Assembly: GCA_009760885.1 (NCBI GenBank)
Contig: WNKJ01000210.1
Location: 1-64,000 of the forward strand
Direction: 5' to 3'
Origin: Achatina immaculata
Lineage: Eukaryota; Mollusca; Gastropoda; Stylommatophora; Achatinidae
DNA length: 64,000 nt
The position numbers and the translations under genes were made by a program. This document shows positions 33,736-46,673 of the stretch, one piece after another. The notes below the pieces were generated by a model that worked only from the letters and a program-made list of their open reading frames with translations, was not told where the DNA came from and did not search any database. How positions within the stretch are numbered: position 1 is the first letter of the stretch; each line of letters opens with the position of its first letter.

Positions 33736-34889
33736 TAGCTTCCGTGAACGAAAAATGATTTAACTTAGGACAGGAGAATGGACAAGAAAATGTCTTCTTT
33801 TTGTCTGACATGTTTGGAATAATAACTAGTGCAAGCTTTTTTTTTTCGTCAGTTGCATTGTGTACTCGTCTTGCTAACTGATAGTTCAAGTTATTGGATG
33901 ACTGTATTATCAAACTACACTGACAGATCCACCACCACCACCACCACCACTACCATCATCATCATTAAACAGTGTTCAATCGTTTAATGAAGTGTGAGGA
34001 CTTCATTCTTTGTGCCAGCTATGAACTTGTGGAACCTGAAAGTGTTGGAGAATATTCTACTGTTGTTTTATGTCTAAACCTGTGACGCTGTATGTGTGCT
34101 TAACATCCTAATCAACTCACGTCAACTTACAGAACTCTGTGCAGAATGTTCTAACAATCCCGAACTAACTCTTAACAGAAGTGACATTTTCAATGACAAT
34201 GAATGCTAGATAATTAGATAAAAGACGGGAAAATTGTAACATTGGTAGAGAAAATAAAACGGTAGGAAATGTAGGACCTGAATGTGGCAGAAGCTGTGTT
34301 ATTTTTGAGACTGGAGTTGGAAGTCATAGAAACCATCAACACTATCGCATTTCTAGAGCTCAAATGATGAAAAATATAATTTTCTGACGGTGTTCATATC
34401 AAGGGAGACAATGTTTGCACTCTAACACAGTTTAAATCATCGTATGAACCTTCGCTGGACCGTAAAAAATAATTGTACACACCATGTACTGGTAGCTGTG
34501 GTTTGACCTGTTGTACTATAGTTTCAGGTTACACTAAAATAATATACCCATAGATTTCTTTCTCGGTAAACTCGCACTCCCGGGAAAGTACTTTGATATT
34601 GCCAGATTCCGTTATCTTTACTATTTCCACATATGAAAAAACTTCAGTTTACTTTTACATTTTATTATTAAACATTCATTCAACAACACCATAAAGGATT
34701 GTGGGATACACATAAGATTTGATCACTCTCAGTTTAAGCTGTTCTGCTGTAGACTTCAAAGTAAATCTTTCTTTTTTCATTCTGTTGAAAGTATATTTGG
34801 ACATTCTTGGTTTGTTTTATTAAAACACAAAATGTGTGTTTTCATTTTAATGTTGAAAAAAAGACTTAATAAAATAGATAGTTATGTTA
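33736..34889. other. intergenic, no gene seen
   Basis: AT-rich. Contains a (CCA)n(TCA)n run at about 33931-33966. No coding homology recognised. Confidence 0.5.
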
Positions 34890-35535
34890 TCTTGCTTCTT
34901 ACTCTTACTTTTCTGCTTTCCGACACATTACAGATAATGCTGCAGATAAAGGTTCACCTCCGTTTCTCTATATTCCTTGTCTTCTCTCTCCAGTTTGTGA
35001 CACCAATTTGTTTTATATCCACTTCTATGTTGTCTTTCTATCTCTGTCTTGGTCTACCCTTTGGTCTTGTTTCTCTCATTGTTTGTGCATACATAATTTT
35101 CGTTTGTCTGTTCTCTTCCATTCTTTACACATGGCCCAGCCAGGATAGTCTGTTCAGTTTCAAGACATTTATAATTCGTTGGGGTTTAAATAAGCTGTTT
35201 ATTTCAGTGTTCTTTCTAGCTCTGCTTTCTCCACTGTAGGTATCCATTATTGGCCCAAAGATTCTTCTTAGGATCTTGTTCTCAAAGATATACAATTGTT
35301 GTTAATGTTTCTTTGTTGTATTCCACGTTTCTCAACCAAACATGACGGCTGATATTATTATAGTTTTGTAGATTGTTATTTTGGTGTTTTGGGAGAGGAT
35401 TTTGGATTTTAACTTGTGTTGCAAGGCAAAGTACATTTTATTCTCTATCTGTACTCTGCTTTTAATTTCCTCGCTTACTGTGTTGCTTCTGTTGAAAGTT
35501 GTGCCTAGATATTTATATCTTTCTGCTTTCCTAAC
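34890..35535 (-). mobile_element. LINE-E C-terminal fragment
   Basis: The minus strand reads YKYLGTTFNRSNTVSEEIKS, RVQIENKMYFALQHKLKSKI, LRRIFGPIMDTYSGE, LSWLGHV and KGRPRQR, with stops. This is the post-RT region of an RTE-like LINE that differs from A, B, C and D. Confidence 0.78.
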
Positions 35536-35624
35536 AATCTTATCTCGAAGATTTATATAATCTGAACCATTCTGCTTGATTAAATTAGATTAAATTAGAT
35601 TACATTATAATAAATACTCCTTCC

Positions 35625-37245
35625 AAAATATTGTCATAGTCTACAGGATGAAAAAACTAAGGCTAATTTCGATCTGGCACTTACCAAACAGTTCGCTGCA
35701 CTTTATGAAGTAGACGAGACAGATATAAATGAATTTAGGAATTCTTACAGCACGGCCATAATCACAGCAGCAAAAATAACGGTTGGACTACAAATAACAA
35801 ATAGAAAAGCATGGATATCAGATAACACATTGAAATACATACATGAAAGACGAGCAGCAAATTAGCATGTTGAATGTAAAGACAAATCTTGTAAACGTTT
35901 TGGCAAAAGCAACATACAGAGAACTAGACAATAAAGTAAAAAGATCAGCTAGAGGGGATAAAAGAAAATATATGACCAATATGGCGACAGGTGCACAGAA
36001 GGTAGCAAAAACAGGAGACAGCAAAACTCTATATAACGTATAAAAGAAGCTAATACCAAAAACAAAGATGGTCTGAACGCTTCCAAGAAATACTTCATCG
36101 ATCACACCCAAAAGAACTGATAAACCTTAAAACCGACTTACCAGCCTCACAACTAAATGTCAACCTGGATGAAATTACATTGCATGAAATTGAAACAGCA
36201 TTGAATCTAATGGCTAACAACAAAATTGCAGGTGAAGATGAAATAACAGCCGAAATGTTAAAAGCTATTAACAGTGACAACATGAGCCAACTACATAGAA
36301 TGTTTAATAAACTTTGGAAAGAATAAAAGGTCCCTTCTATATGGAAAAAAAGGAATTATTGCTAAAATACCAAAAAAAAAAGCAACCATAGCGATTGAAA
36401 TGACTGGAGAGGAGTAACCTTACCGTCAGTTGTGTCAAAAGTATTTTCCAAATTTATTCTGAATAGAACTAAAGATATAGTGGATGATGCAATGAGAGAA
36501 GAACAGGCAGATCTTTACTCTAAGAATAATACTTGAAGAACATATCGAATAGCAAAAAACCATTAATCCTGAACTTCATAGACTTTAAAAAAAGCATTTG
36601 ATAGCATGCACAGAGATTCACTGTGGATAATTTTAAGAATATTTGGAATACCATCTAAGATTATCAGCATCATTAGGGACCTCTACAATGGATATTTTGT
36701 GCAATCAGCACTGAAGAAGGAATGAGTGAATGGTTCCAAATTGAAAGAGGCATGAAACAATGATGTATATTATCTCCCTTGCGTTTTGGAATTGCTATAG
36801 ACTTCATAATGAAAAAAAACATGATGCACAGGTAAAACGGGCATATATTAGGTACCGGAGACCCAAGTGGAAGATCTTGATTTTGCAGATGATATAAATC
36901 TTATCAGTGACAATGTGAAACGAATTCAAGAACAACGGAGCGATAAGACAGATGAGCAAACAATAACCCGTCTCATGGGTGATCAGAAAAAGACGATGGA
37001 CATATGTCGGTCATGTGCTGAGAAGAAACAACCAGAGAATCTCAAAACAAGCTATAAAGTGGGACACAGAAGGACGATGAAAAGCAGGTCAATCACGTGA
37101 ATCGCTAAAGAGGACATTGTTAAGAAAGGCCAGTTTAGTGGGAATAACTTCACTTGATGAGGTTGAAAAGCTCGCCGAAAACATGAAATCTTGGCAATCT
37201 ACCATGCGAGCTCTATGTGACGTTTAACGGCAAGCGAAGGATGTA
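35625..37245 (+). mobile_element. LINE-B, endonuclease-RT linker to 3' end, decayed
   Basis: Starts in the linker (DEKTKANFDLALTKQFAALY and RKAWISDNTLKYIHERRAAN). It continues through RT text matching the copy at 10980-12660: HEIETALNLMANNKIAGED, SDNMSQLHRMFNKLWKE, EDLDFADDINLIS. After an internal deletion it jumps to KRIQEQRSDKTDEQ and ends in the LINE-B 3' sequence. Many stops. Confidence 0.86.
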
Positions 37246-37704
37246 AGATTTAAGAAGATATTTCTTGTATATTATATGTTTTCATAGTGAAAAATTACGA
37301 AGAAATGTTGAAATTGTAGCTTAAACAAAATGTTTGATGTAACTCTATTCCCTATCTCCTGAAACTAGCGGTTTAACCTTTTGTTTCTTCGCTCAGACTG
37401 TACTTTATCTACTTCACTTAGTGCCACACGGAATTCCACAAAATCTCTTATTTCTTTCTTCACTGATAGAATTGTATAGTGCCATCCCGTCTGGCAGAAG
37501 CTATGAAAGAAAGAAACGGCCCAGCAGTTTTTATTTAATTATTTAAAACTGTAATATCTTTTAAAAAATTCTACTTCCTATACATCGTAAAATACAAATC
37601 TGGTTATTTGTTTGACAGGAAAGAACTCATAACGACAACAATCTTCACTGTAATCAGTTCTTAGTTCACAGTAACAAGATAAAACACTGCTATATCCGAT
37701 GATC
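37246..37704. other. spacer between LINE-B copies
   Basis: No gene recognised. Confidence 0.45.
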
Positions 37705-37955
37705 AGAGTTTCATGCGGTCTGCCTCTTTTTCTTTGGCCTGTTGTGTTCTACTTGATGGCTTGTTTTGGGATTCTCTGATCATTTCTTCTCATCAAGTGA
37801 CCAACATATGTCCATCTCCTTTTCCTAATCACCCATGAGACTGGTTATTGTTCAGTCACCTGTCTTATCTCTGTTCTTGAATTCATTCCACTTGATGCCG
37901 AGTATTTTCCTTAGGAATTTGTTTTCAAAAGAGTCTAATTTCTTTTATTTCTTTT
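37705..37955 (-). mobile_element. LINE-B internal 3' fragment, antisense
   Basis: Antisense copy of the region coding KWNEFKNRDKTGD, SWVIRKRRWTYVGHLMRRN and KRGRPHET. It is cut at both ends, and the 3' terminal ~150 bp of LINE-B is missing. Confidence 0.85.
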
Positions 37956-38759
37956 TAATTTTAAAAAAAAATTCGTTTCTTTAATTTTCCTTCCCATATT
38001 ATGCACAAACAATTCTTACGAGGAAACCCAAAACTGCACCCATCCAAATATATCAACCCAAGTTCTAACTCTTTCATCTGTGCGTTGCTTGATATCTTGT
38101 GAGTTTTACCTTAGGAAGAATAGACACATGAATATAGCACATTTCCAGATACATAAGCAACAACTCGTAACTACAATGTTGATCACAAAACAGGAAAACA
38201 TATCACATGACAAACGACAACTATTAACCACGAGAACTGTAGCATCACCACAAACAAGAGGTATAGGAGACCCAAGTGTGAGACACTTTATGAAATCAAA
38301 CTACTCAACAAACAGATCTTTCACTTTTAGTGACTCTCATATTACTCATACATTTACTTCAGTTAGCCCTTCTTGAATAGAATGCCTCCTGTGTTGTCTT
38401 GTGTAATGGCACTAATGTTCCGTAGATATATATCTTCACACAACAAAGCTATTTTAACATTTATGAGTTTCCAATCAAAACATTCAGCAACACATAGTGT
38501 ACACGTACAAACTAATGAAACATCATATTCCAATAGAGCAATCCTCATAACTGCATTCAACCGCCAAAATAAAATAATGACACGCAAATAAAATGAGCAG
38601 CCTACGTCATCAAGATGTTATATGAACTGCGACAATATGGAAGAAATATTGTGACTGTTGTGTGTATGAAAGATGGACACTGACAAGAGTATAAGTGCTC
38701 ATAATTTCAGTCATCATTCCCATGTTTATTTCTCATTGCATACATGATCAATTATTCAA
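37956..38759. other. intergenic, no gene seen
   Basis: Contains open frames under 100 codons without recognisable homology; I do not call a gene. Confidence 0.45.
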
Positions 38760-39496
38760 AAATGGACGAGCTCATTCACAATGACAAGTAGAGCAAGCAT
38801 TTGGATACGCAGAAACTGATGGTCAAGTGAGTTCCGACATGGTTGAATTCCGAAGAGAAACGAAATCGAGGGAAAACTTCCAAGTTTATTTTGCAGTAAT
38901 TTCAGCGATCTAGTGATAGCATTTTCCAACAATTCGTCACCGGTGAAGAAATATGGTTACACCTTGCGGGGTCGCCACGCTCGAAGTAATTCAAGACTCA
39001 AAAGTCGGCAGGCAGGGCCGAGGCACTGTTTCCCGGGATAAGGAAGTTATTTTAATGATTGATTATCTTCCAAAGAGCCGAACAGTTAGTGCAGAATACT
39101 GTTCTAAGCTGCTGCCCCGATTAAAGGTTAAACTGCTAAGGAAGCTGTGAAAACTTGTTATCTTTTTTGCAGGACAATACGCCTGCCGACAAAGCTCACA
39201 AGAATCTGGGGTTTGAGTCTATGGATCATCTATTCTGCGCGTTATCTGACGATTTCCTGTTTCCTAAAAGTGTTTGAGAGCGAGTAGGTTATCGAATGAT
39301 TCGGTCGAGTGTGACAGCAGCAACAGAGAAGTCTTTCATTGACCAGATAATAGGTTTTTTTTCTTTTTTTTTTTGTTTGAAAGGAATAAACTTGAGAAAG
39401 GAGCTAAGTATGCTGAACGTCGGGGTGAATGTGTGGAATAACATGCAAGTTTCATATCTCTAGGTCGTTCCCTTCTTAACTTTCCATGACCCCTCG
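38760..39496 (+). mobile_element. mariner relic, second family
   Basis: Decayed transposase text on the plus strand: QQFVTGEEIWLHLAGSPRSK, SAEYCSKLLPRLK, LQDNTPADKAHKN and GFESMDHLFCALSDDFLF. These match TGDETW, the second catalytic LQDNAPAHKA box and the FExLxHPxYSPDLAPSD region. The right end reads as TACGAGGGGT on the minus strand at 39498-39489, sharing its first nine bases with the start of the mariner at 4843. A matching left end was not found. Confidence 0.75.
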
Positions 39497-39498
39497 TA

Positions 39499-40499
39499 TT
39501 ATCACAGTACTTTCTCATGCCAATGTTTTTAAAAAAAGCTATATCTTGCGTTAAGCAGCTGTTCAATGGAAATGCATTGCTCTCATATTCATGACATGCA
39601 AGCATATTTCGTCCAGATTTAAAGATACATGCGGATATTAATATCTAGTTAATAATCCTCTCTTATGAATCCTTGGAAACTGTAAGGTTTTTGAAGTGTT
39701 TCATTGTATATCAGTCATTGCAACTAATTTTGCTAGTGGAAAAAATGTTTTTAAAAATGTAAGAATTGAACTTGGAAGATATTTATTTGTTTTCAACATT
39801 GATTTTGAAGACACAGATCATACCACCACACGGATGAACTTGAGTCAAAGATCAAAGTATATATATACTACTTTGTAATGATTATCATTTCAAGAGAAAC
39901 AGTGCTGCATGATATCACTGTTTTCCCTCTTGTAGTGATAACTCAAACTTTCACTACAAAATAAACTCATCTTCCAAATAATGCCCACGCTGCTATGATC
40001 TGGCTGGTTGACTAGATAGCTTTGTAGCGCGTTGTGCTAAAGAGAAGACATAAATTTAATAATATAATTTTGACCAGATAGCTTTGCAGGGCGTTGTGCT
40101 ATAGAGAAGACATACATTTAATAATATAATTTTATTCAAAGCTAATGTCTTTTAAAACAGTTCTTTCAGTGTTATATCGATGTGGCGCATGCTTTTACGT
40201 GGACATTGTAAATATTTTATTTCATTTAAGATAGCACTGATCTATATATATGACCTGGAAAAAACCGTTTTTTTATTAAGTTCTCTTCCTACTTCTCCTT
40301 AAGCACTGACAGCAAACTGTGATGTAGCATTTCTGATCTCGTCAGGGCAGGTCGATGTTGTATGTTTAAGACAGAGTTTTCCAGATAATGTTCATTGATA
40401 CTCGCAGATGATATGTCTCCATCAAAATCTTCAGAACAGAATTTTCCATATATTACAATAATACTTTATATATATATATATATGTACACACACACAATA
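39499..40499. other. intergenic with one tandem duplication
   Basis: No gene recognised. Contains the ~61-bp duplication listed next and a (TA)n(CA)n run at 40467-40497. Confidence 0.5.
40010..40132. repeat. imperfect ~61-bp tandem duplication
   Basis: Two adjacent copies sharing AGATAGCTTTG, GCGTTGTGCTA, AGAGAAGACATA and TTTAATAATATAATTTT, with a few substitutions. Confidence 0.9.
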
Positions 40500-41997
40500 C
40501 TTGAAAATCCCATTAAACACAAACGAAGAAAAGGAAGAGCGACTGGGTCTGATAATATAACAATAGATGAAATAAGAGGTGCTAGAGTAGATAGAAATAA
40601 AAATAATAACCAAGTTACCGAATGACATTTACAACAGTGGTTATATGCTCAGTGACCTGATTAAATCCACATTTATAGCACTACCAAAGAAACCAGGTGC
40701 AAAGAAATGTGAGGACATCAGGACTATCAGCCTCTCATGCCACATAACGAAGCTACTTCTGAGAATCATTATGAGAAGAACAAGGAAAAAGATTAAAATG
40801 GAAATAACAGACGAACAGTTTGGAATTATTAAAGGAAAGGGAACACACAGTGCAATTTATGGTTTACGAACACTAACAGAAAGAGCTTTAGAAGTACAGA
40901 AAGATCTCTACTTATGCTTCATTGATTACATGAAAGCATTCGACAAGGTGAAACATGACGAGATTATTAAATTGCTTGAAAACATAGACGGCAAAGACCT
41001 GATAACTGTAAACCATTTATACTGCCAACAAGGAGCAACGATTCGAGTTGAACATAAAACTGGAAAGTATCAACCAATAAAATAGGGAGTGTGACAAGGA
41101 TGTGTACTATCTCCAGACCTTTTTTCTCTGTACAGCGAGAATATTCTGAGAACGATCATTATAGAACCAGGTATAAAAGTAGGAGGATACAATATTAACA
41201 ACCTTCGGTATGCTGATGACACGGTACTAAGAGCTGAGAACCAACCAACAAGACCTACAACATCTCTTTGATTAAGTCGCCAAAGAAAGTGAACAGAAAG
41301 GCGCCTTATTCTAAAAATCAAAAGGACAGAGACTATGGTTATATCTAAGTAACAGAATCCACCAAAATGCAGCATAAATGTAAACAGAACATTCTAAAGC
41401 AGGTGCAGAAATTCAAATATCTTGGACAAGTAATAACTTCAGATGGGAAATGCAAAACAGAAACTACGAGCTGAATAGACCAAACAAAGATTGCATTTCA
41501 GAGAAAGAGAAACATATTATTCAACACATCATTATCAATGAATGTTAGAAAACGAGTCCTAAAATGCTATATTAAACTTATCTTGTAATATGGAAGTGAA
41601 TCATGGACAATAGGCAGGTCTGCACAAAAATCATTGGAAGCAGCAGAAATGTGGTTTATTAGACGAACTTTGGGTAGTCTCTGTACAGTAAAAATAACTA
41701 ATGGAGAGTGTATGAGAAGAGCTGGAGAGACAAAAGATTTTGTTAAAAAAATAAGAGAGAGAGAGAGACAATGTACTCTCATAGGACATGCAATGGGACA
41801 TTGAAAATATTATAACAGGAACAACAGAGAGAGGACGAGTCAGGGAAAGACCAAGAGAAATGATACTGGACAGTCTGACGAGATGGTGTGAAAGGAGATC
41901 ACCAACGGAGCTGATGACCTGCATGGAGGATCGTGTATCTGGAGAAGCATAATAGCCATAATAAGCACGGCAGATGATGATGATGATGATGATGATA
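40500..41997 (+). mobile_element. LINE-D, RTE-like, RT to (GAT)n tail
   Basis: Reads STFIALPKKPGAKKCEDIRT, DEQFGIIKGKGTHSAIYGLR, LCFIDYMKAFDKVKHDEI and CQQGATIRVEHKTGKYQP, then, broken by stops, GCVLSPD, NNLRYADDTVL, CGSESWTI, WFIRRTLGSL and RTTERGRVRERPREMILDS. It ends in a (GAT)n run at 41974-41996. The 146-codon block at 40645-41085 is open but is only RT blocks 2-4, not a gene. The catalytic YADD is at about 41211-41222. Confidence 0.88.
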
Positions 41998-43016
41998 TCA
42001 AAATTATTAATATCATTACGGAAAGAAACATTAAATGGCTTAACTTGTCTATAAAAGGATTTGAGTATGATGCATCGAAAAATTATTAATAACAAAACTA
42101 AGATCGCATGGCAGAAAAAGTAAGTGTGTAATAAAAGCTTAGATAGTTAAAACTGTATTATTATTAATCATTATATTTTACATATCTTTGCTATTCATGA
42201 TCAGTAAGTAAAAAATATCATTTAAAATGTGTATGTAAATTAAGCAAATGTAAAACATATAATTAATAAATATGATCTGGTGACACTTAATCAGGCAACA
42301 CTTAATCACTCATACAATTAATCACTAGGCCCTTAATCACTCGGACACTGTAAACGTAAAGTTCAGCTTGTTTTGTCCCTCAGAAAGCTCTGGTATTAAT
42401 TCTTTAAACTTAAAAAACAAACCATTTAAATATCTTTAATTTAGGAGAAATCTAGTCACCGTTTAGCTGTATATCAGTCACCTTCATAGCTCTAATCTGA
42501 AACTCTCTGCACATAGACCTACACTACTGTAGCCAAAAACTTCAGCAAAACGTCCCACCACAACAAAATATATGATGTAAATGGTATATATTCGACAATC
42601 ACTTTATAAAGAGCATTATAAGATTGGCTTATCATATTTATTAGGAAAATGTATCGTTGTACAGCATGGCTACATTTGGCTACGTACAATTGTTCATCTC
42701 TGGAGACGCATAACTGTGAACCAACACACATACTAACATTTTAAGGGCGAACGCCAAAGTAGAAGTGAACGAATGGTCCAAGCATTTTATTTACTCTTTG
42801 AAAAAGAACAACTGATAGTCTGAAATGTCGCAGCAAGATTCGTGTCACTCAGAATGTGACACTGATTCAGGTAGTTTGACATTTTGAAAAAAATGAATAC
42901 TCTTAAAAATAAACACCTGTCATTCCATGTGTCAAAAATGTAACAACATTGAAGAAGAAAATACGCAGACAAAATTATTCTATTATGATGATTGACATTT
43001 CCAACGTCCTTATACG
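41998..43016. other. intergenic with one unclassified repeat
   Basis: AT-rich. Short CTTAATCACTC-like echoes near 42285-42345. The unclassified repeat at 42825-42945 is listed separately. No gene recognised. Confidence 0.5.
42825..42945. repeat. unclassified dispersed repeat, copy 1
   Basis: About 120 bp similar to 53590-53715 in the same orientation. Shared anchors are CGTGTCACTCAGA, TGTGAC and GATTCA. The core GTGTCAC / GTGACAC forms a perfect 7-bp inverted repeat around 7 nt. It matches no element I can name. Confidence 0.72.
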
Positions 43017-43210
43017 TTCTATAACTCTATTCCTCTCACTAATTTCTCTCTCTCCCCTTCTCTCCCTCCCTCTCTCTCCCCTTCTCCTTATCTCTCCCTC
43101 CTCTCTCTCCGTCTATCTCCCTCCCTCTTTCTCTCCCTCTTCTCCCTCTCTCTCTCCCTCCCTTTCTCATCTCTCTCCCTCTCTCTTCCTCTCTCTTCCT
43201 CTCTGTCTCC
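43017..43210. repeat. polypyrimidine CT-rich tract
   Basis: About 190 bp of CTCTCCCTCC-type sequence. Confidence 0.95.
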
Positions 43211-43359
43211 ACGTTTAGATGTGGTTTTTTAAAATGTGTATTCTTTTGCTACATCAAAAGTATGTAAGAATGAAAGATGAGTGATGTAGGGCAGAATGTC
43301 GGGCGTTCCTTCATACACAGTTCTTTAAACATAGAAACTAAAAATCATTCGTTCTCTCT

Positions 43360-43361
<2 letters not shown>

Positions 43362-43403
<42 letters not shown>
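43362..43403. repeat. (CT)n microsatellite
   Basis: Pure TC dinucleotide run of about 40 bases. Confidence 0.96.
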
Positions 43404-43406
<3 letters not shown>

Positions 43407-44149
43407 AGGTCATTCACATTCTATTTTACTGGTCTCTAATTTTGTGTCATTATTTTTTTAAATCAAGAAACAAATGTGGCCATTAGAATGAAGCGTCAGT
43501 GTCGCTGATTCTTAAGCAAATTATATTAGATACTGAACATATTATTATTTGGCAGAAGCAGTTTCCGTAATTTTCCGAATGAATTATGATGGTTAAAAAC
43601 CTGACAAGGGCATCGTAGATAAGAAACTGCAAGTTAAAGAGCACTCTTTGAGTCGGCTGTTGGCATCAACTCCCAGCGAATGTAAGTACAACAAGAAAAG
43701 AAAAGAAAGTTAGCAGCGTATGAGGTAATTTTATCAGCGGACTGCTTGAGTTTAATGACTATGTCAATTCACACATGGATGTATTAAAAAAAAATTCATG
43801 AATCTATTACGTAAATATGTTTCTTGGAAACTCTGAAGTGTCATAAACTAATACTTCTCGTAACAGTAAAAACTGAGAACAATTTATCTGAAGTGCATAT
43901 AGAACATCTTATTAACGTTAACTCATAGAACACTATGTATCTGAAAAGCTATATTTTCCTGAGAAAAGAGAAGATAACTCAGTAATTAATGAAAAGATTG
44001 TTAGTAACTTAAGGGAAACGATAACATAAGAATAAAATAAAACGAAAAGTATGTAATTAATTTCGACAGCAAGATACATTGAAACAACTCTGTCTTGTTA
44101 AGAGACAAGACATTTTTCAACATGTAAGCCCAGAGAACAAATGAACGAA
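43404..44149. other. intergenic, no gene seen
   Basis: AT-rich spacer before the CR1 and LINE-A fragments. Confidence 0.5.
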
Positions 44150-44212
44150 CGGGAGTTGGGGACGCAGGTCCGTCTACCATTCTGGCCTTCATCATAGAAC
44201 TTTCATTTAGAG
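44150..44212 (-). mobile_element. short CR1-like 3' UTR fragment
   Basis: Resembles 29235-29297 (GGGCACGCAGGCCCGTC and TTCTGCCCTT-CATCATA blocks, with substitutions). It abuts LINE-A at 44213. Confidence 0.65.
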
Positions 44213-46440
44213 TGGAAGAGATAGTGAAATGTTTAAAGAAATGAAGACCTAAGCTAAATGTAATTTGTGACGAAATGACAAAGACCTTGACAGAGACAGG
44301 AAAACTCTAGAAAGATGGAAGGAATATTGCAGATGAATGTATGATACAACTGACTGCCTAGTAGAAATCAACATTGTGAATTATTACTGGAAGAGAAGGA
44401 ACCCGAACCAACAATTGAAGCAGTTTTATGGGCAGTAAAGAATCTGAAAAATGGTAAATCACCAGGATGTGATGAGATAACAGCTGAACTTGTTAAAGCA
44501 GGAGGAAAGGAATGTGCAACAATCTATCATGCATCATGTAAAAAGATATGGCATTTAGTTATTTGGCCAAAAGAATGGAAAAGAACTGTATTCACATAAC
44601 TACCAAAAAAGGGTAAACTGAAATTATGCACAAACTAGAGAACCGTTAATTAGTCATGTCAGTAAAATTCTATTAAAAATCATAATGAGTAGACTTCGTA
44701 AGAAAATAGAAAAATAAATCAGTACGGCCCAAGATGGTTTTAGACAAAGAATTGGAGCAAGAGTTCATATAATCAATATAAGATTAATAACAGAGAAATG
44801 CAGATAATTTAATGTGAATCTATATGTATCTTGTATAGACTATTCAAATGTATTTGATTACAACACCAGAAACTTTGGGAAATAATGGGAAAAAATGATT
44901 TAAACACATGTGATTCAGTTAATATCACTGTTGTATCTTGTGCACCAGGCAGCAGTAAGAATAACTGTTGAAAGAATAACTTGGTTTGACATAAAACAAG
45001 GAGTCCGTCAGGGTTGCATATTGTCTCCTTACTTATTTAACGTGTATACTGAAAATATAATGAGGAATGTTAGAGAAGATGTAGACACAGAATATTACAT
45101 TGCTATAAAAATTGGAGGTTATGAAATACAGAAGATTAGATATGCTGATGACACAGTATTACTGTCCGCAACACAAAAAGGAATGGAAATAGTTACTGTT
45201 TCAGTCCGTAATAATAGTGAAGAGCAAAACCTTTATCTTAATGCGAAGAAAACTAAATTGATGACAACAGACAGAACAAATAAGGCAGCTGAAATACATA
45301 CCAGTGAGGAAAAAACTGGAAGAGGTGGAGAGTTTTGAATATCTTGGATCATTACTAATTAATAATGGAGATACTATGAGGGAAATTAAAAGAACAAATA
45401 GAAAGAGGGATTTTAAAAAGAGGACATCTATCGCTCTTAAGAAAGTAAAAAAAAACAAACGAAGCTGTGGATAGGAACAGACAGAACTAAAAAATAAGAT
45501 TTTAAAGGGCACACATATTTACCATCGCTACATATGCATGTGAGACCTGAACACTTAACAAAACAGCTGAGAAGCACATAAATATCTTTGAATGTAAATG
45601 CTACTGAAGAACTCTTCAAATATCATGGGCACAAAAAGACCAGGATGGTGACACCAGAAAGGAAGTTAGAATTAGAATTGCAAAAGCAGCATCGATATTC
45701 AAGAATCTTGAGAACATATGGAATTCAAAAGCTATAGGCACAAAAACCAAGTTAAGACTATTCGATTCAAATGTAATATCCACCCTCATTTAAAAACAAC
45801 TAGAGAAATAGACAAGAAATTAGACTCTTTTGAAAACAAATGCCTCGTAATCAAGTGGAACGAATTCAAGAACAATGCAGAGATAAGACAGATGACTGAA
45901 CAACAACCAGTCTCATGGGTGATCAGGAGAAGGAGATGGATATATGTTGGTCACTTGATGAGAAGAAATGATAAGAGAATCCCAAAAACAAGCTATCAAG
46001 TGGAACACAACAGGCCAAAGAAAAAGAGGTAGACCGCGTGAAACTCTAAAGATAACATTGTTAAGAGCTGGCGAACTACTTTGCGAGCCCTATGAGACGT
46101 TTAACGGCACGGGGAGGATAAAAGATATAAGAAAAAAAATCAAATGTATCCATACTACAATAATTTAATATTGAAGAATGTTGGCTAGTAAAGAGGATTA
46201 AACAGAGAAAACTCAAATGTTTTAGAAACATTAAACGTCATTATAATTTAGAGAAGACCGTCTTGGAAGGGAATATAATGGGAAACAGAAAGAGTGGAAG
46301 ACCAAAGCGAAGATGGCTGCAGGACATATTTGATAATCTGCAAACGGATGCATCAGCAGCAAGCCATCTCGCTTACAACCGAGAGACATACAGGAGTGCT
46401 GTTAGGTAGCCACAGTTCCTCAAGATACATGCAAATGACT
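44213..46440 (+). mobile_element. LINE-A, RT to 3' end, interrupted by LINE-B
   Basis: The most complete plus-strand LINE-A. Linker GKTLERWKEYCR, then EPEPTIEAVLWAVKNLKNGK, SPGCDEITAELVKAGGKECA, FDIKQGVRQGCILSPYLFNVY and the catalytic IRYADDTVLLS (about 45136-45168), EEQNLYLNAKKTKLMTTD, FEYLGSLL. At ISWAQK (45632) it is interrupted by a LINE-B fragment. It resumes at NIEECWLVKRIK (46139) and runs to RRWLQDIFDNLQTD and the end near 46440. The 142-codon open piece at 44910-45338 is RT, not a host gene. Frameshifts occur before and after it. Confidence 0.9.
45633..46138 (+). mobile_element. LINE-B fragment nested in LINE-A
   Basis: Begins at the DQDGDTRKEV equivalent and runs to the LINE-B 3' end (GDVKRHGK-like) and an A-rich tail at about 46125-46138. 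LINE-A text stops before it and resumes after it with almost nothing lost. Frame changes and an internal deletion (before CLVIKWNEF) are present. Confidence 0.87.
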
Positions 46441-46459
46441 GATGACTGATACTGGTGTA

Positions 46460-46672
46460 TTTATTCACACACACATACGACATATATACAAACACATCCA
46501 CACATAAAGACGTTCACATACACACATGATATTTACAAACACATACATACGGATATACATTTATACACATACACACATGCATAAAGATATACTTGTATCT
46601 ATGGATACACATATGTATACCTTCACCAATTCATACGTGTATATAAAGTACGCACAAACACAAACATATATT
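46460..46672. repeat. CA/TA-rich low-complexity stretch
   Basis: Dense CACATA/ACACAT repeats with irregular spacing. Confidence 0.85.
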
Positions 46673-46673
46673 A

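Noticed and set aside
38080..38376. 98-codon open frame
   Set aside because: No homology, no repeat support and no regular features; length is within chance for AT-rich DNA of this size.
40645..41085. 146-codon open frame
   Set aside because: It is reverse-transcriptase sequence of LINE-D, not a host gene.
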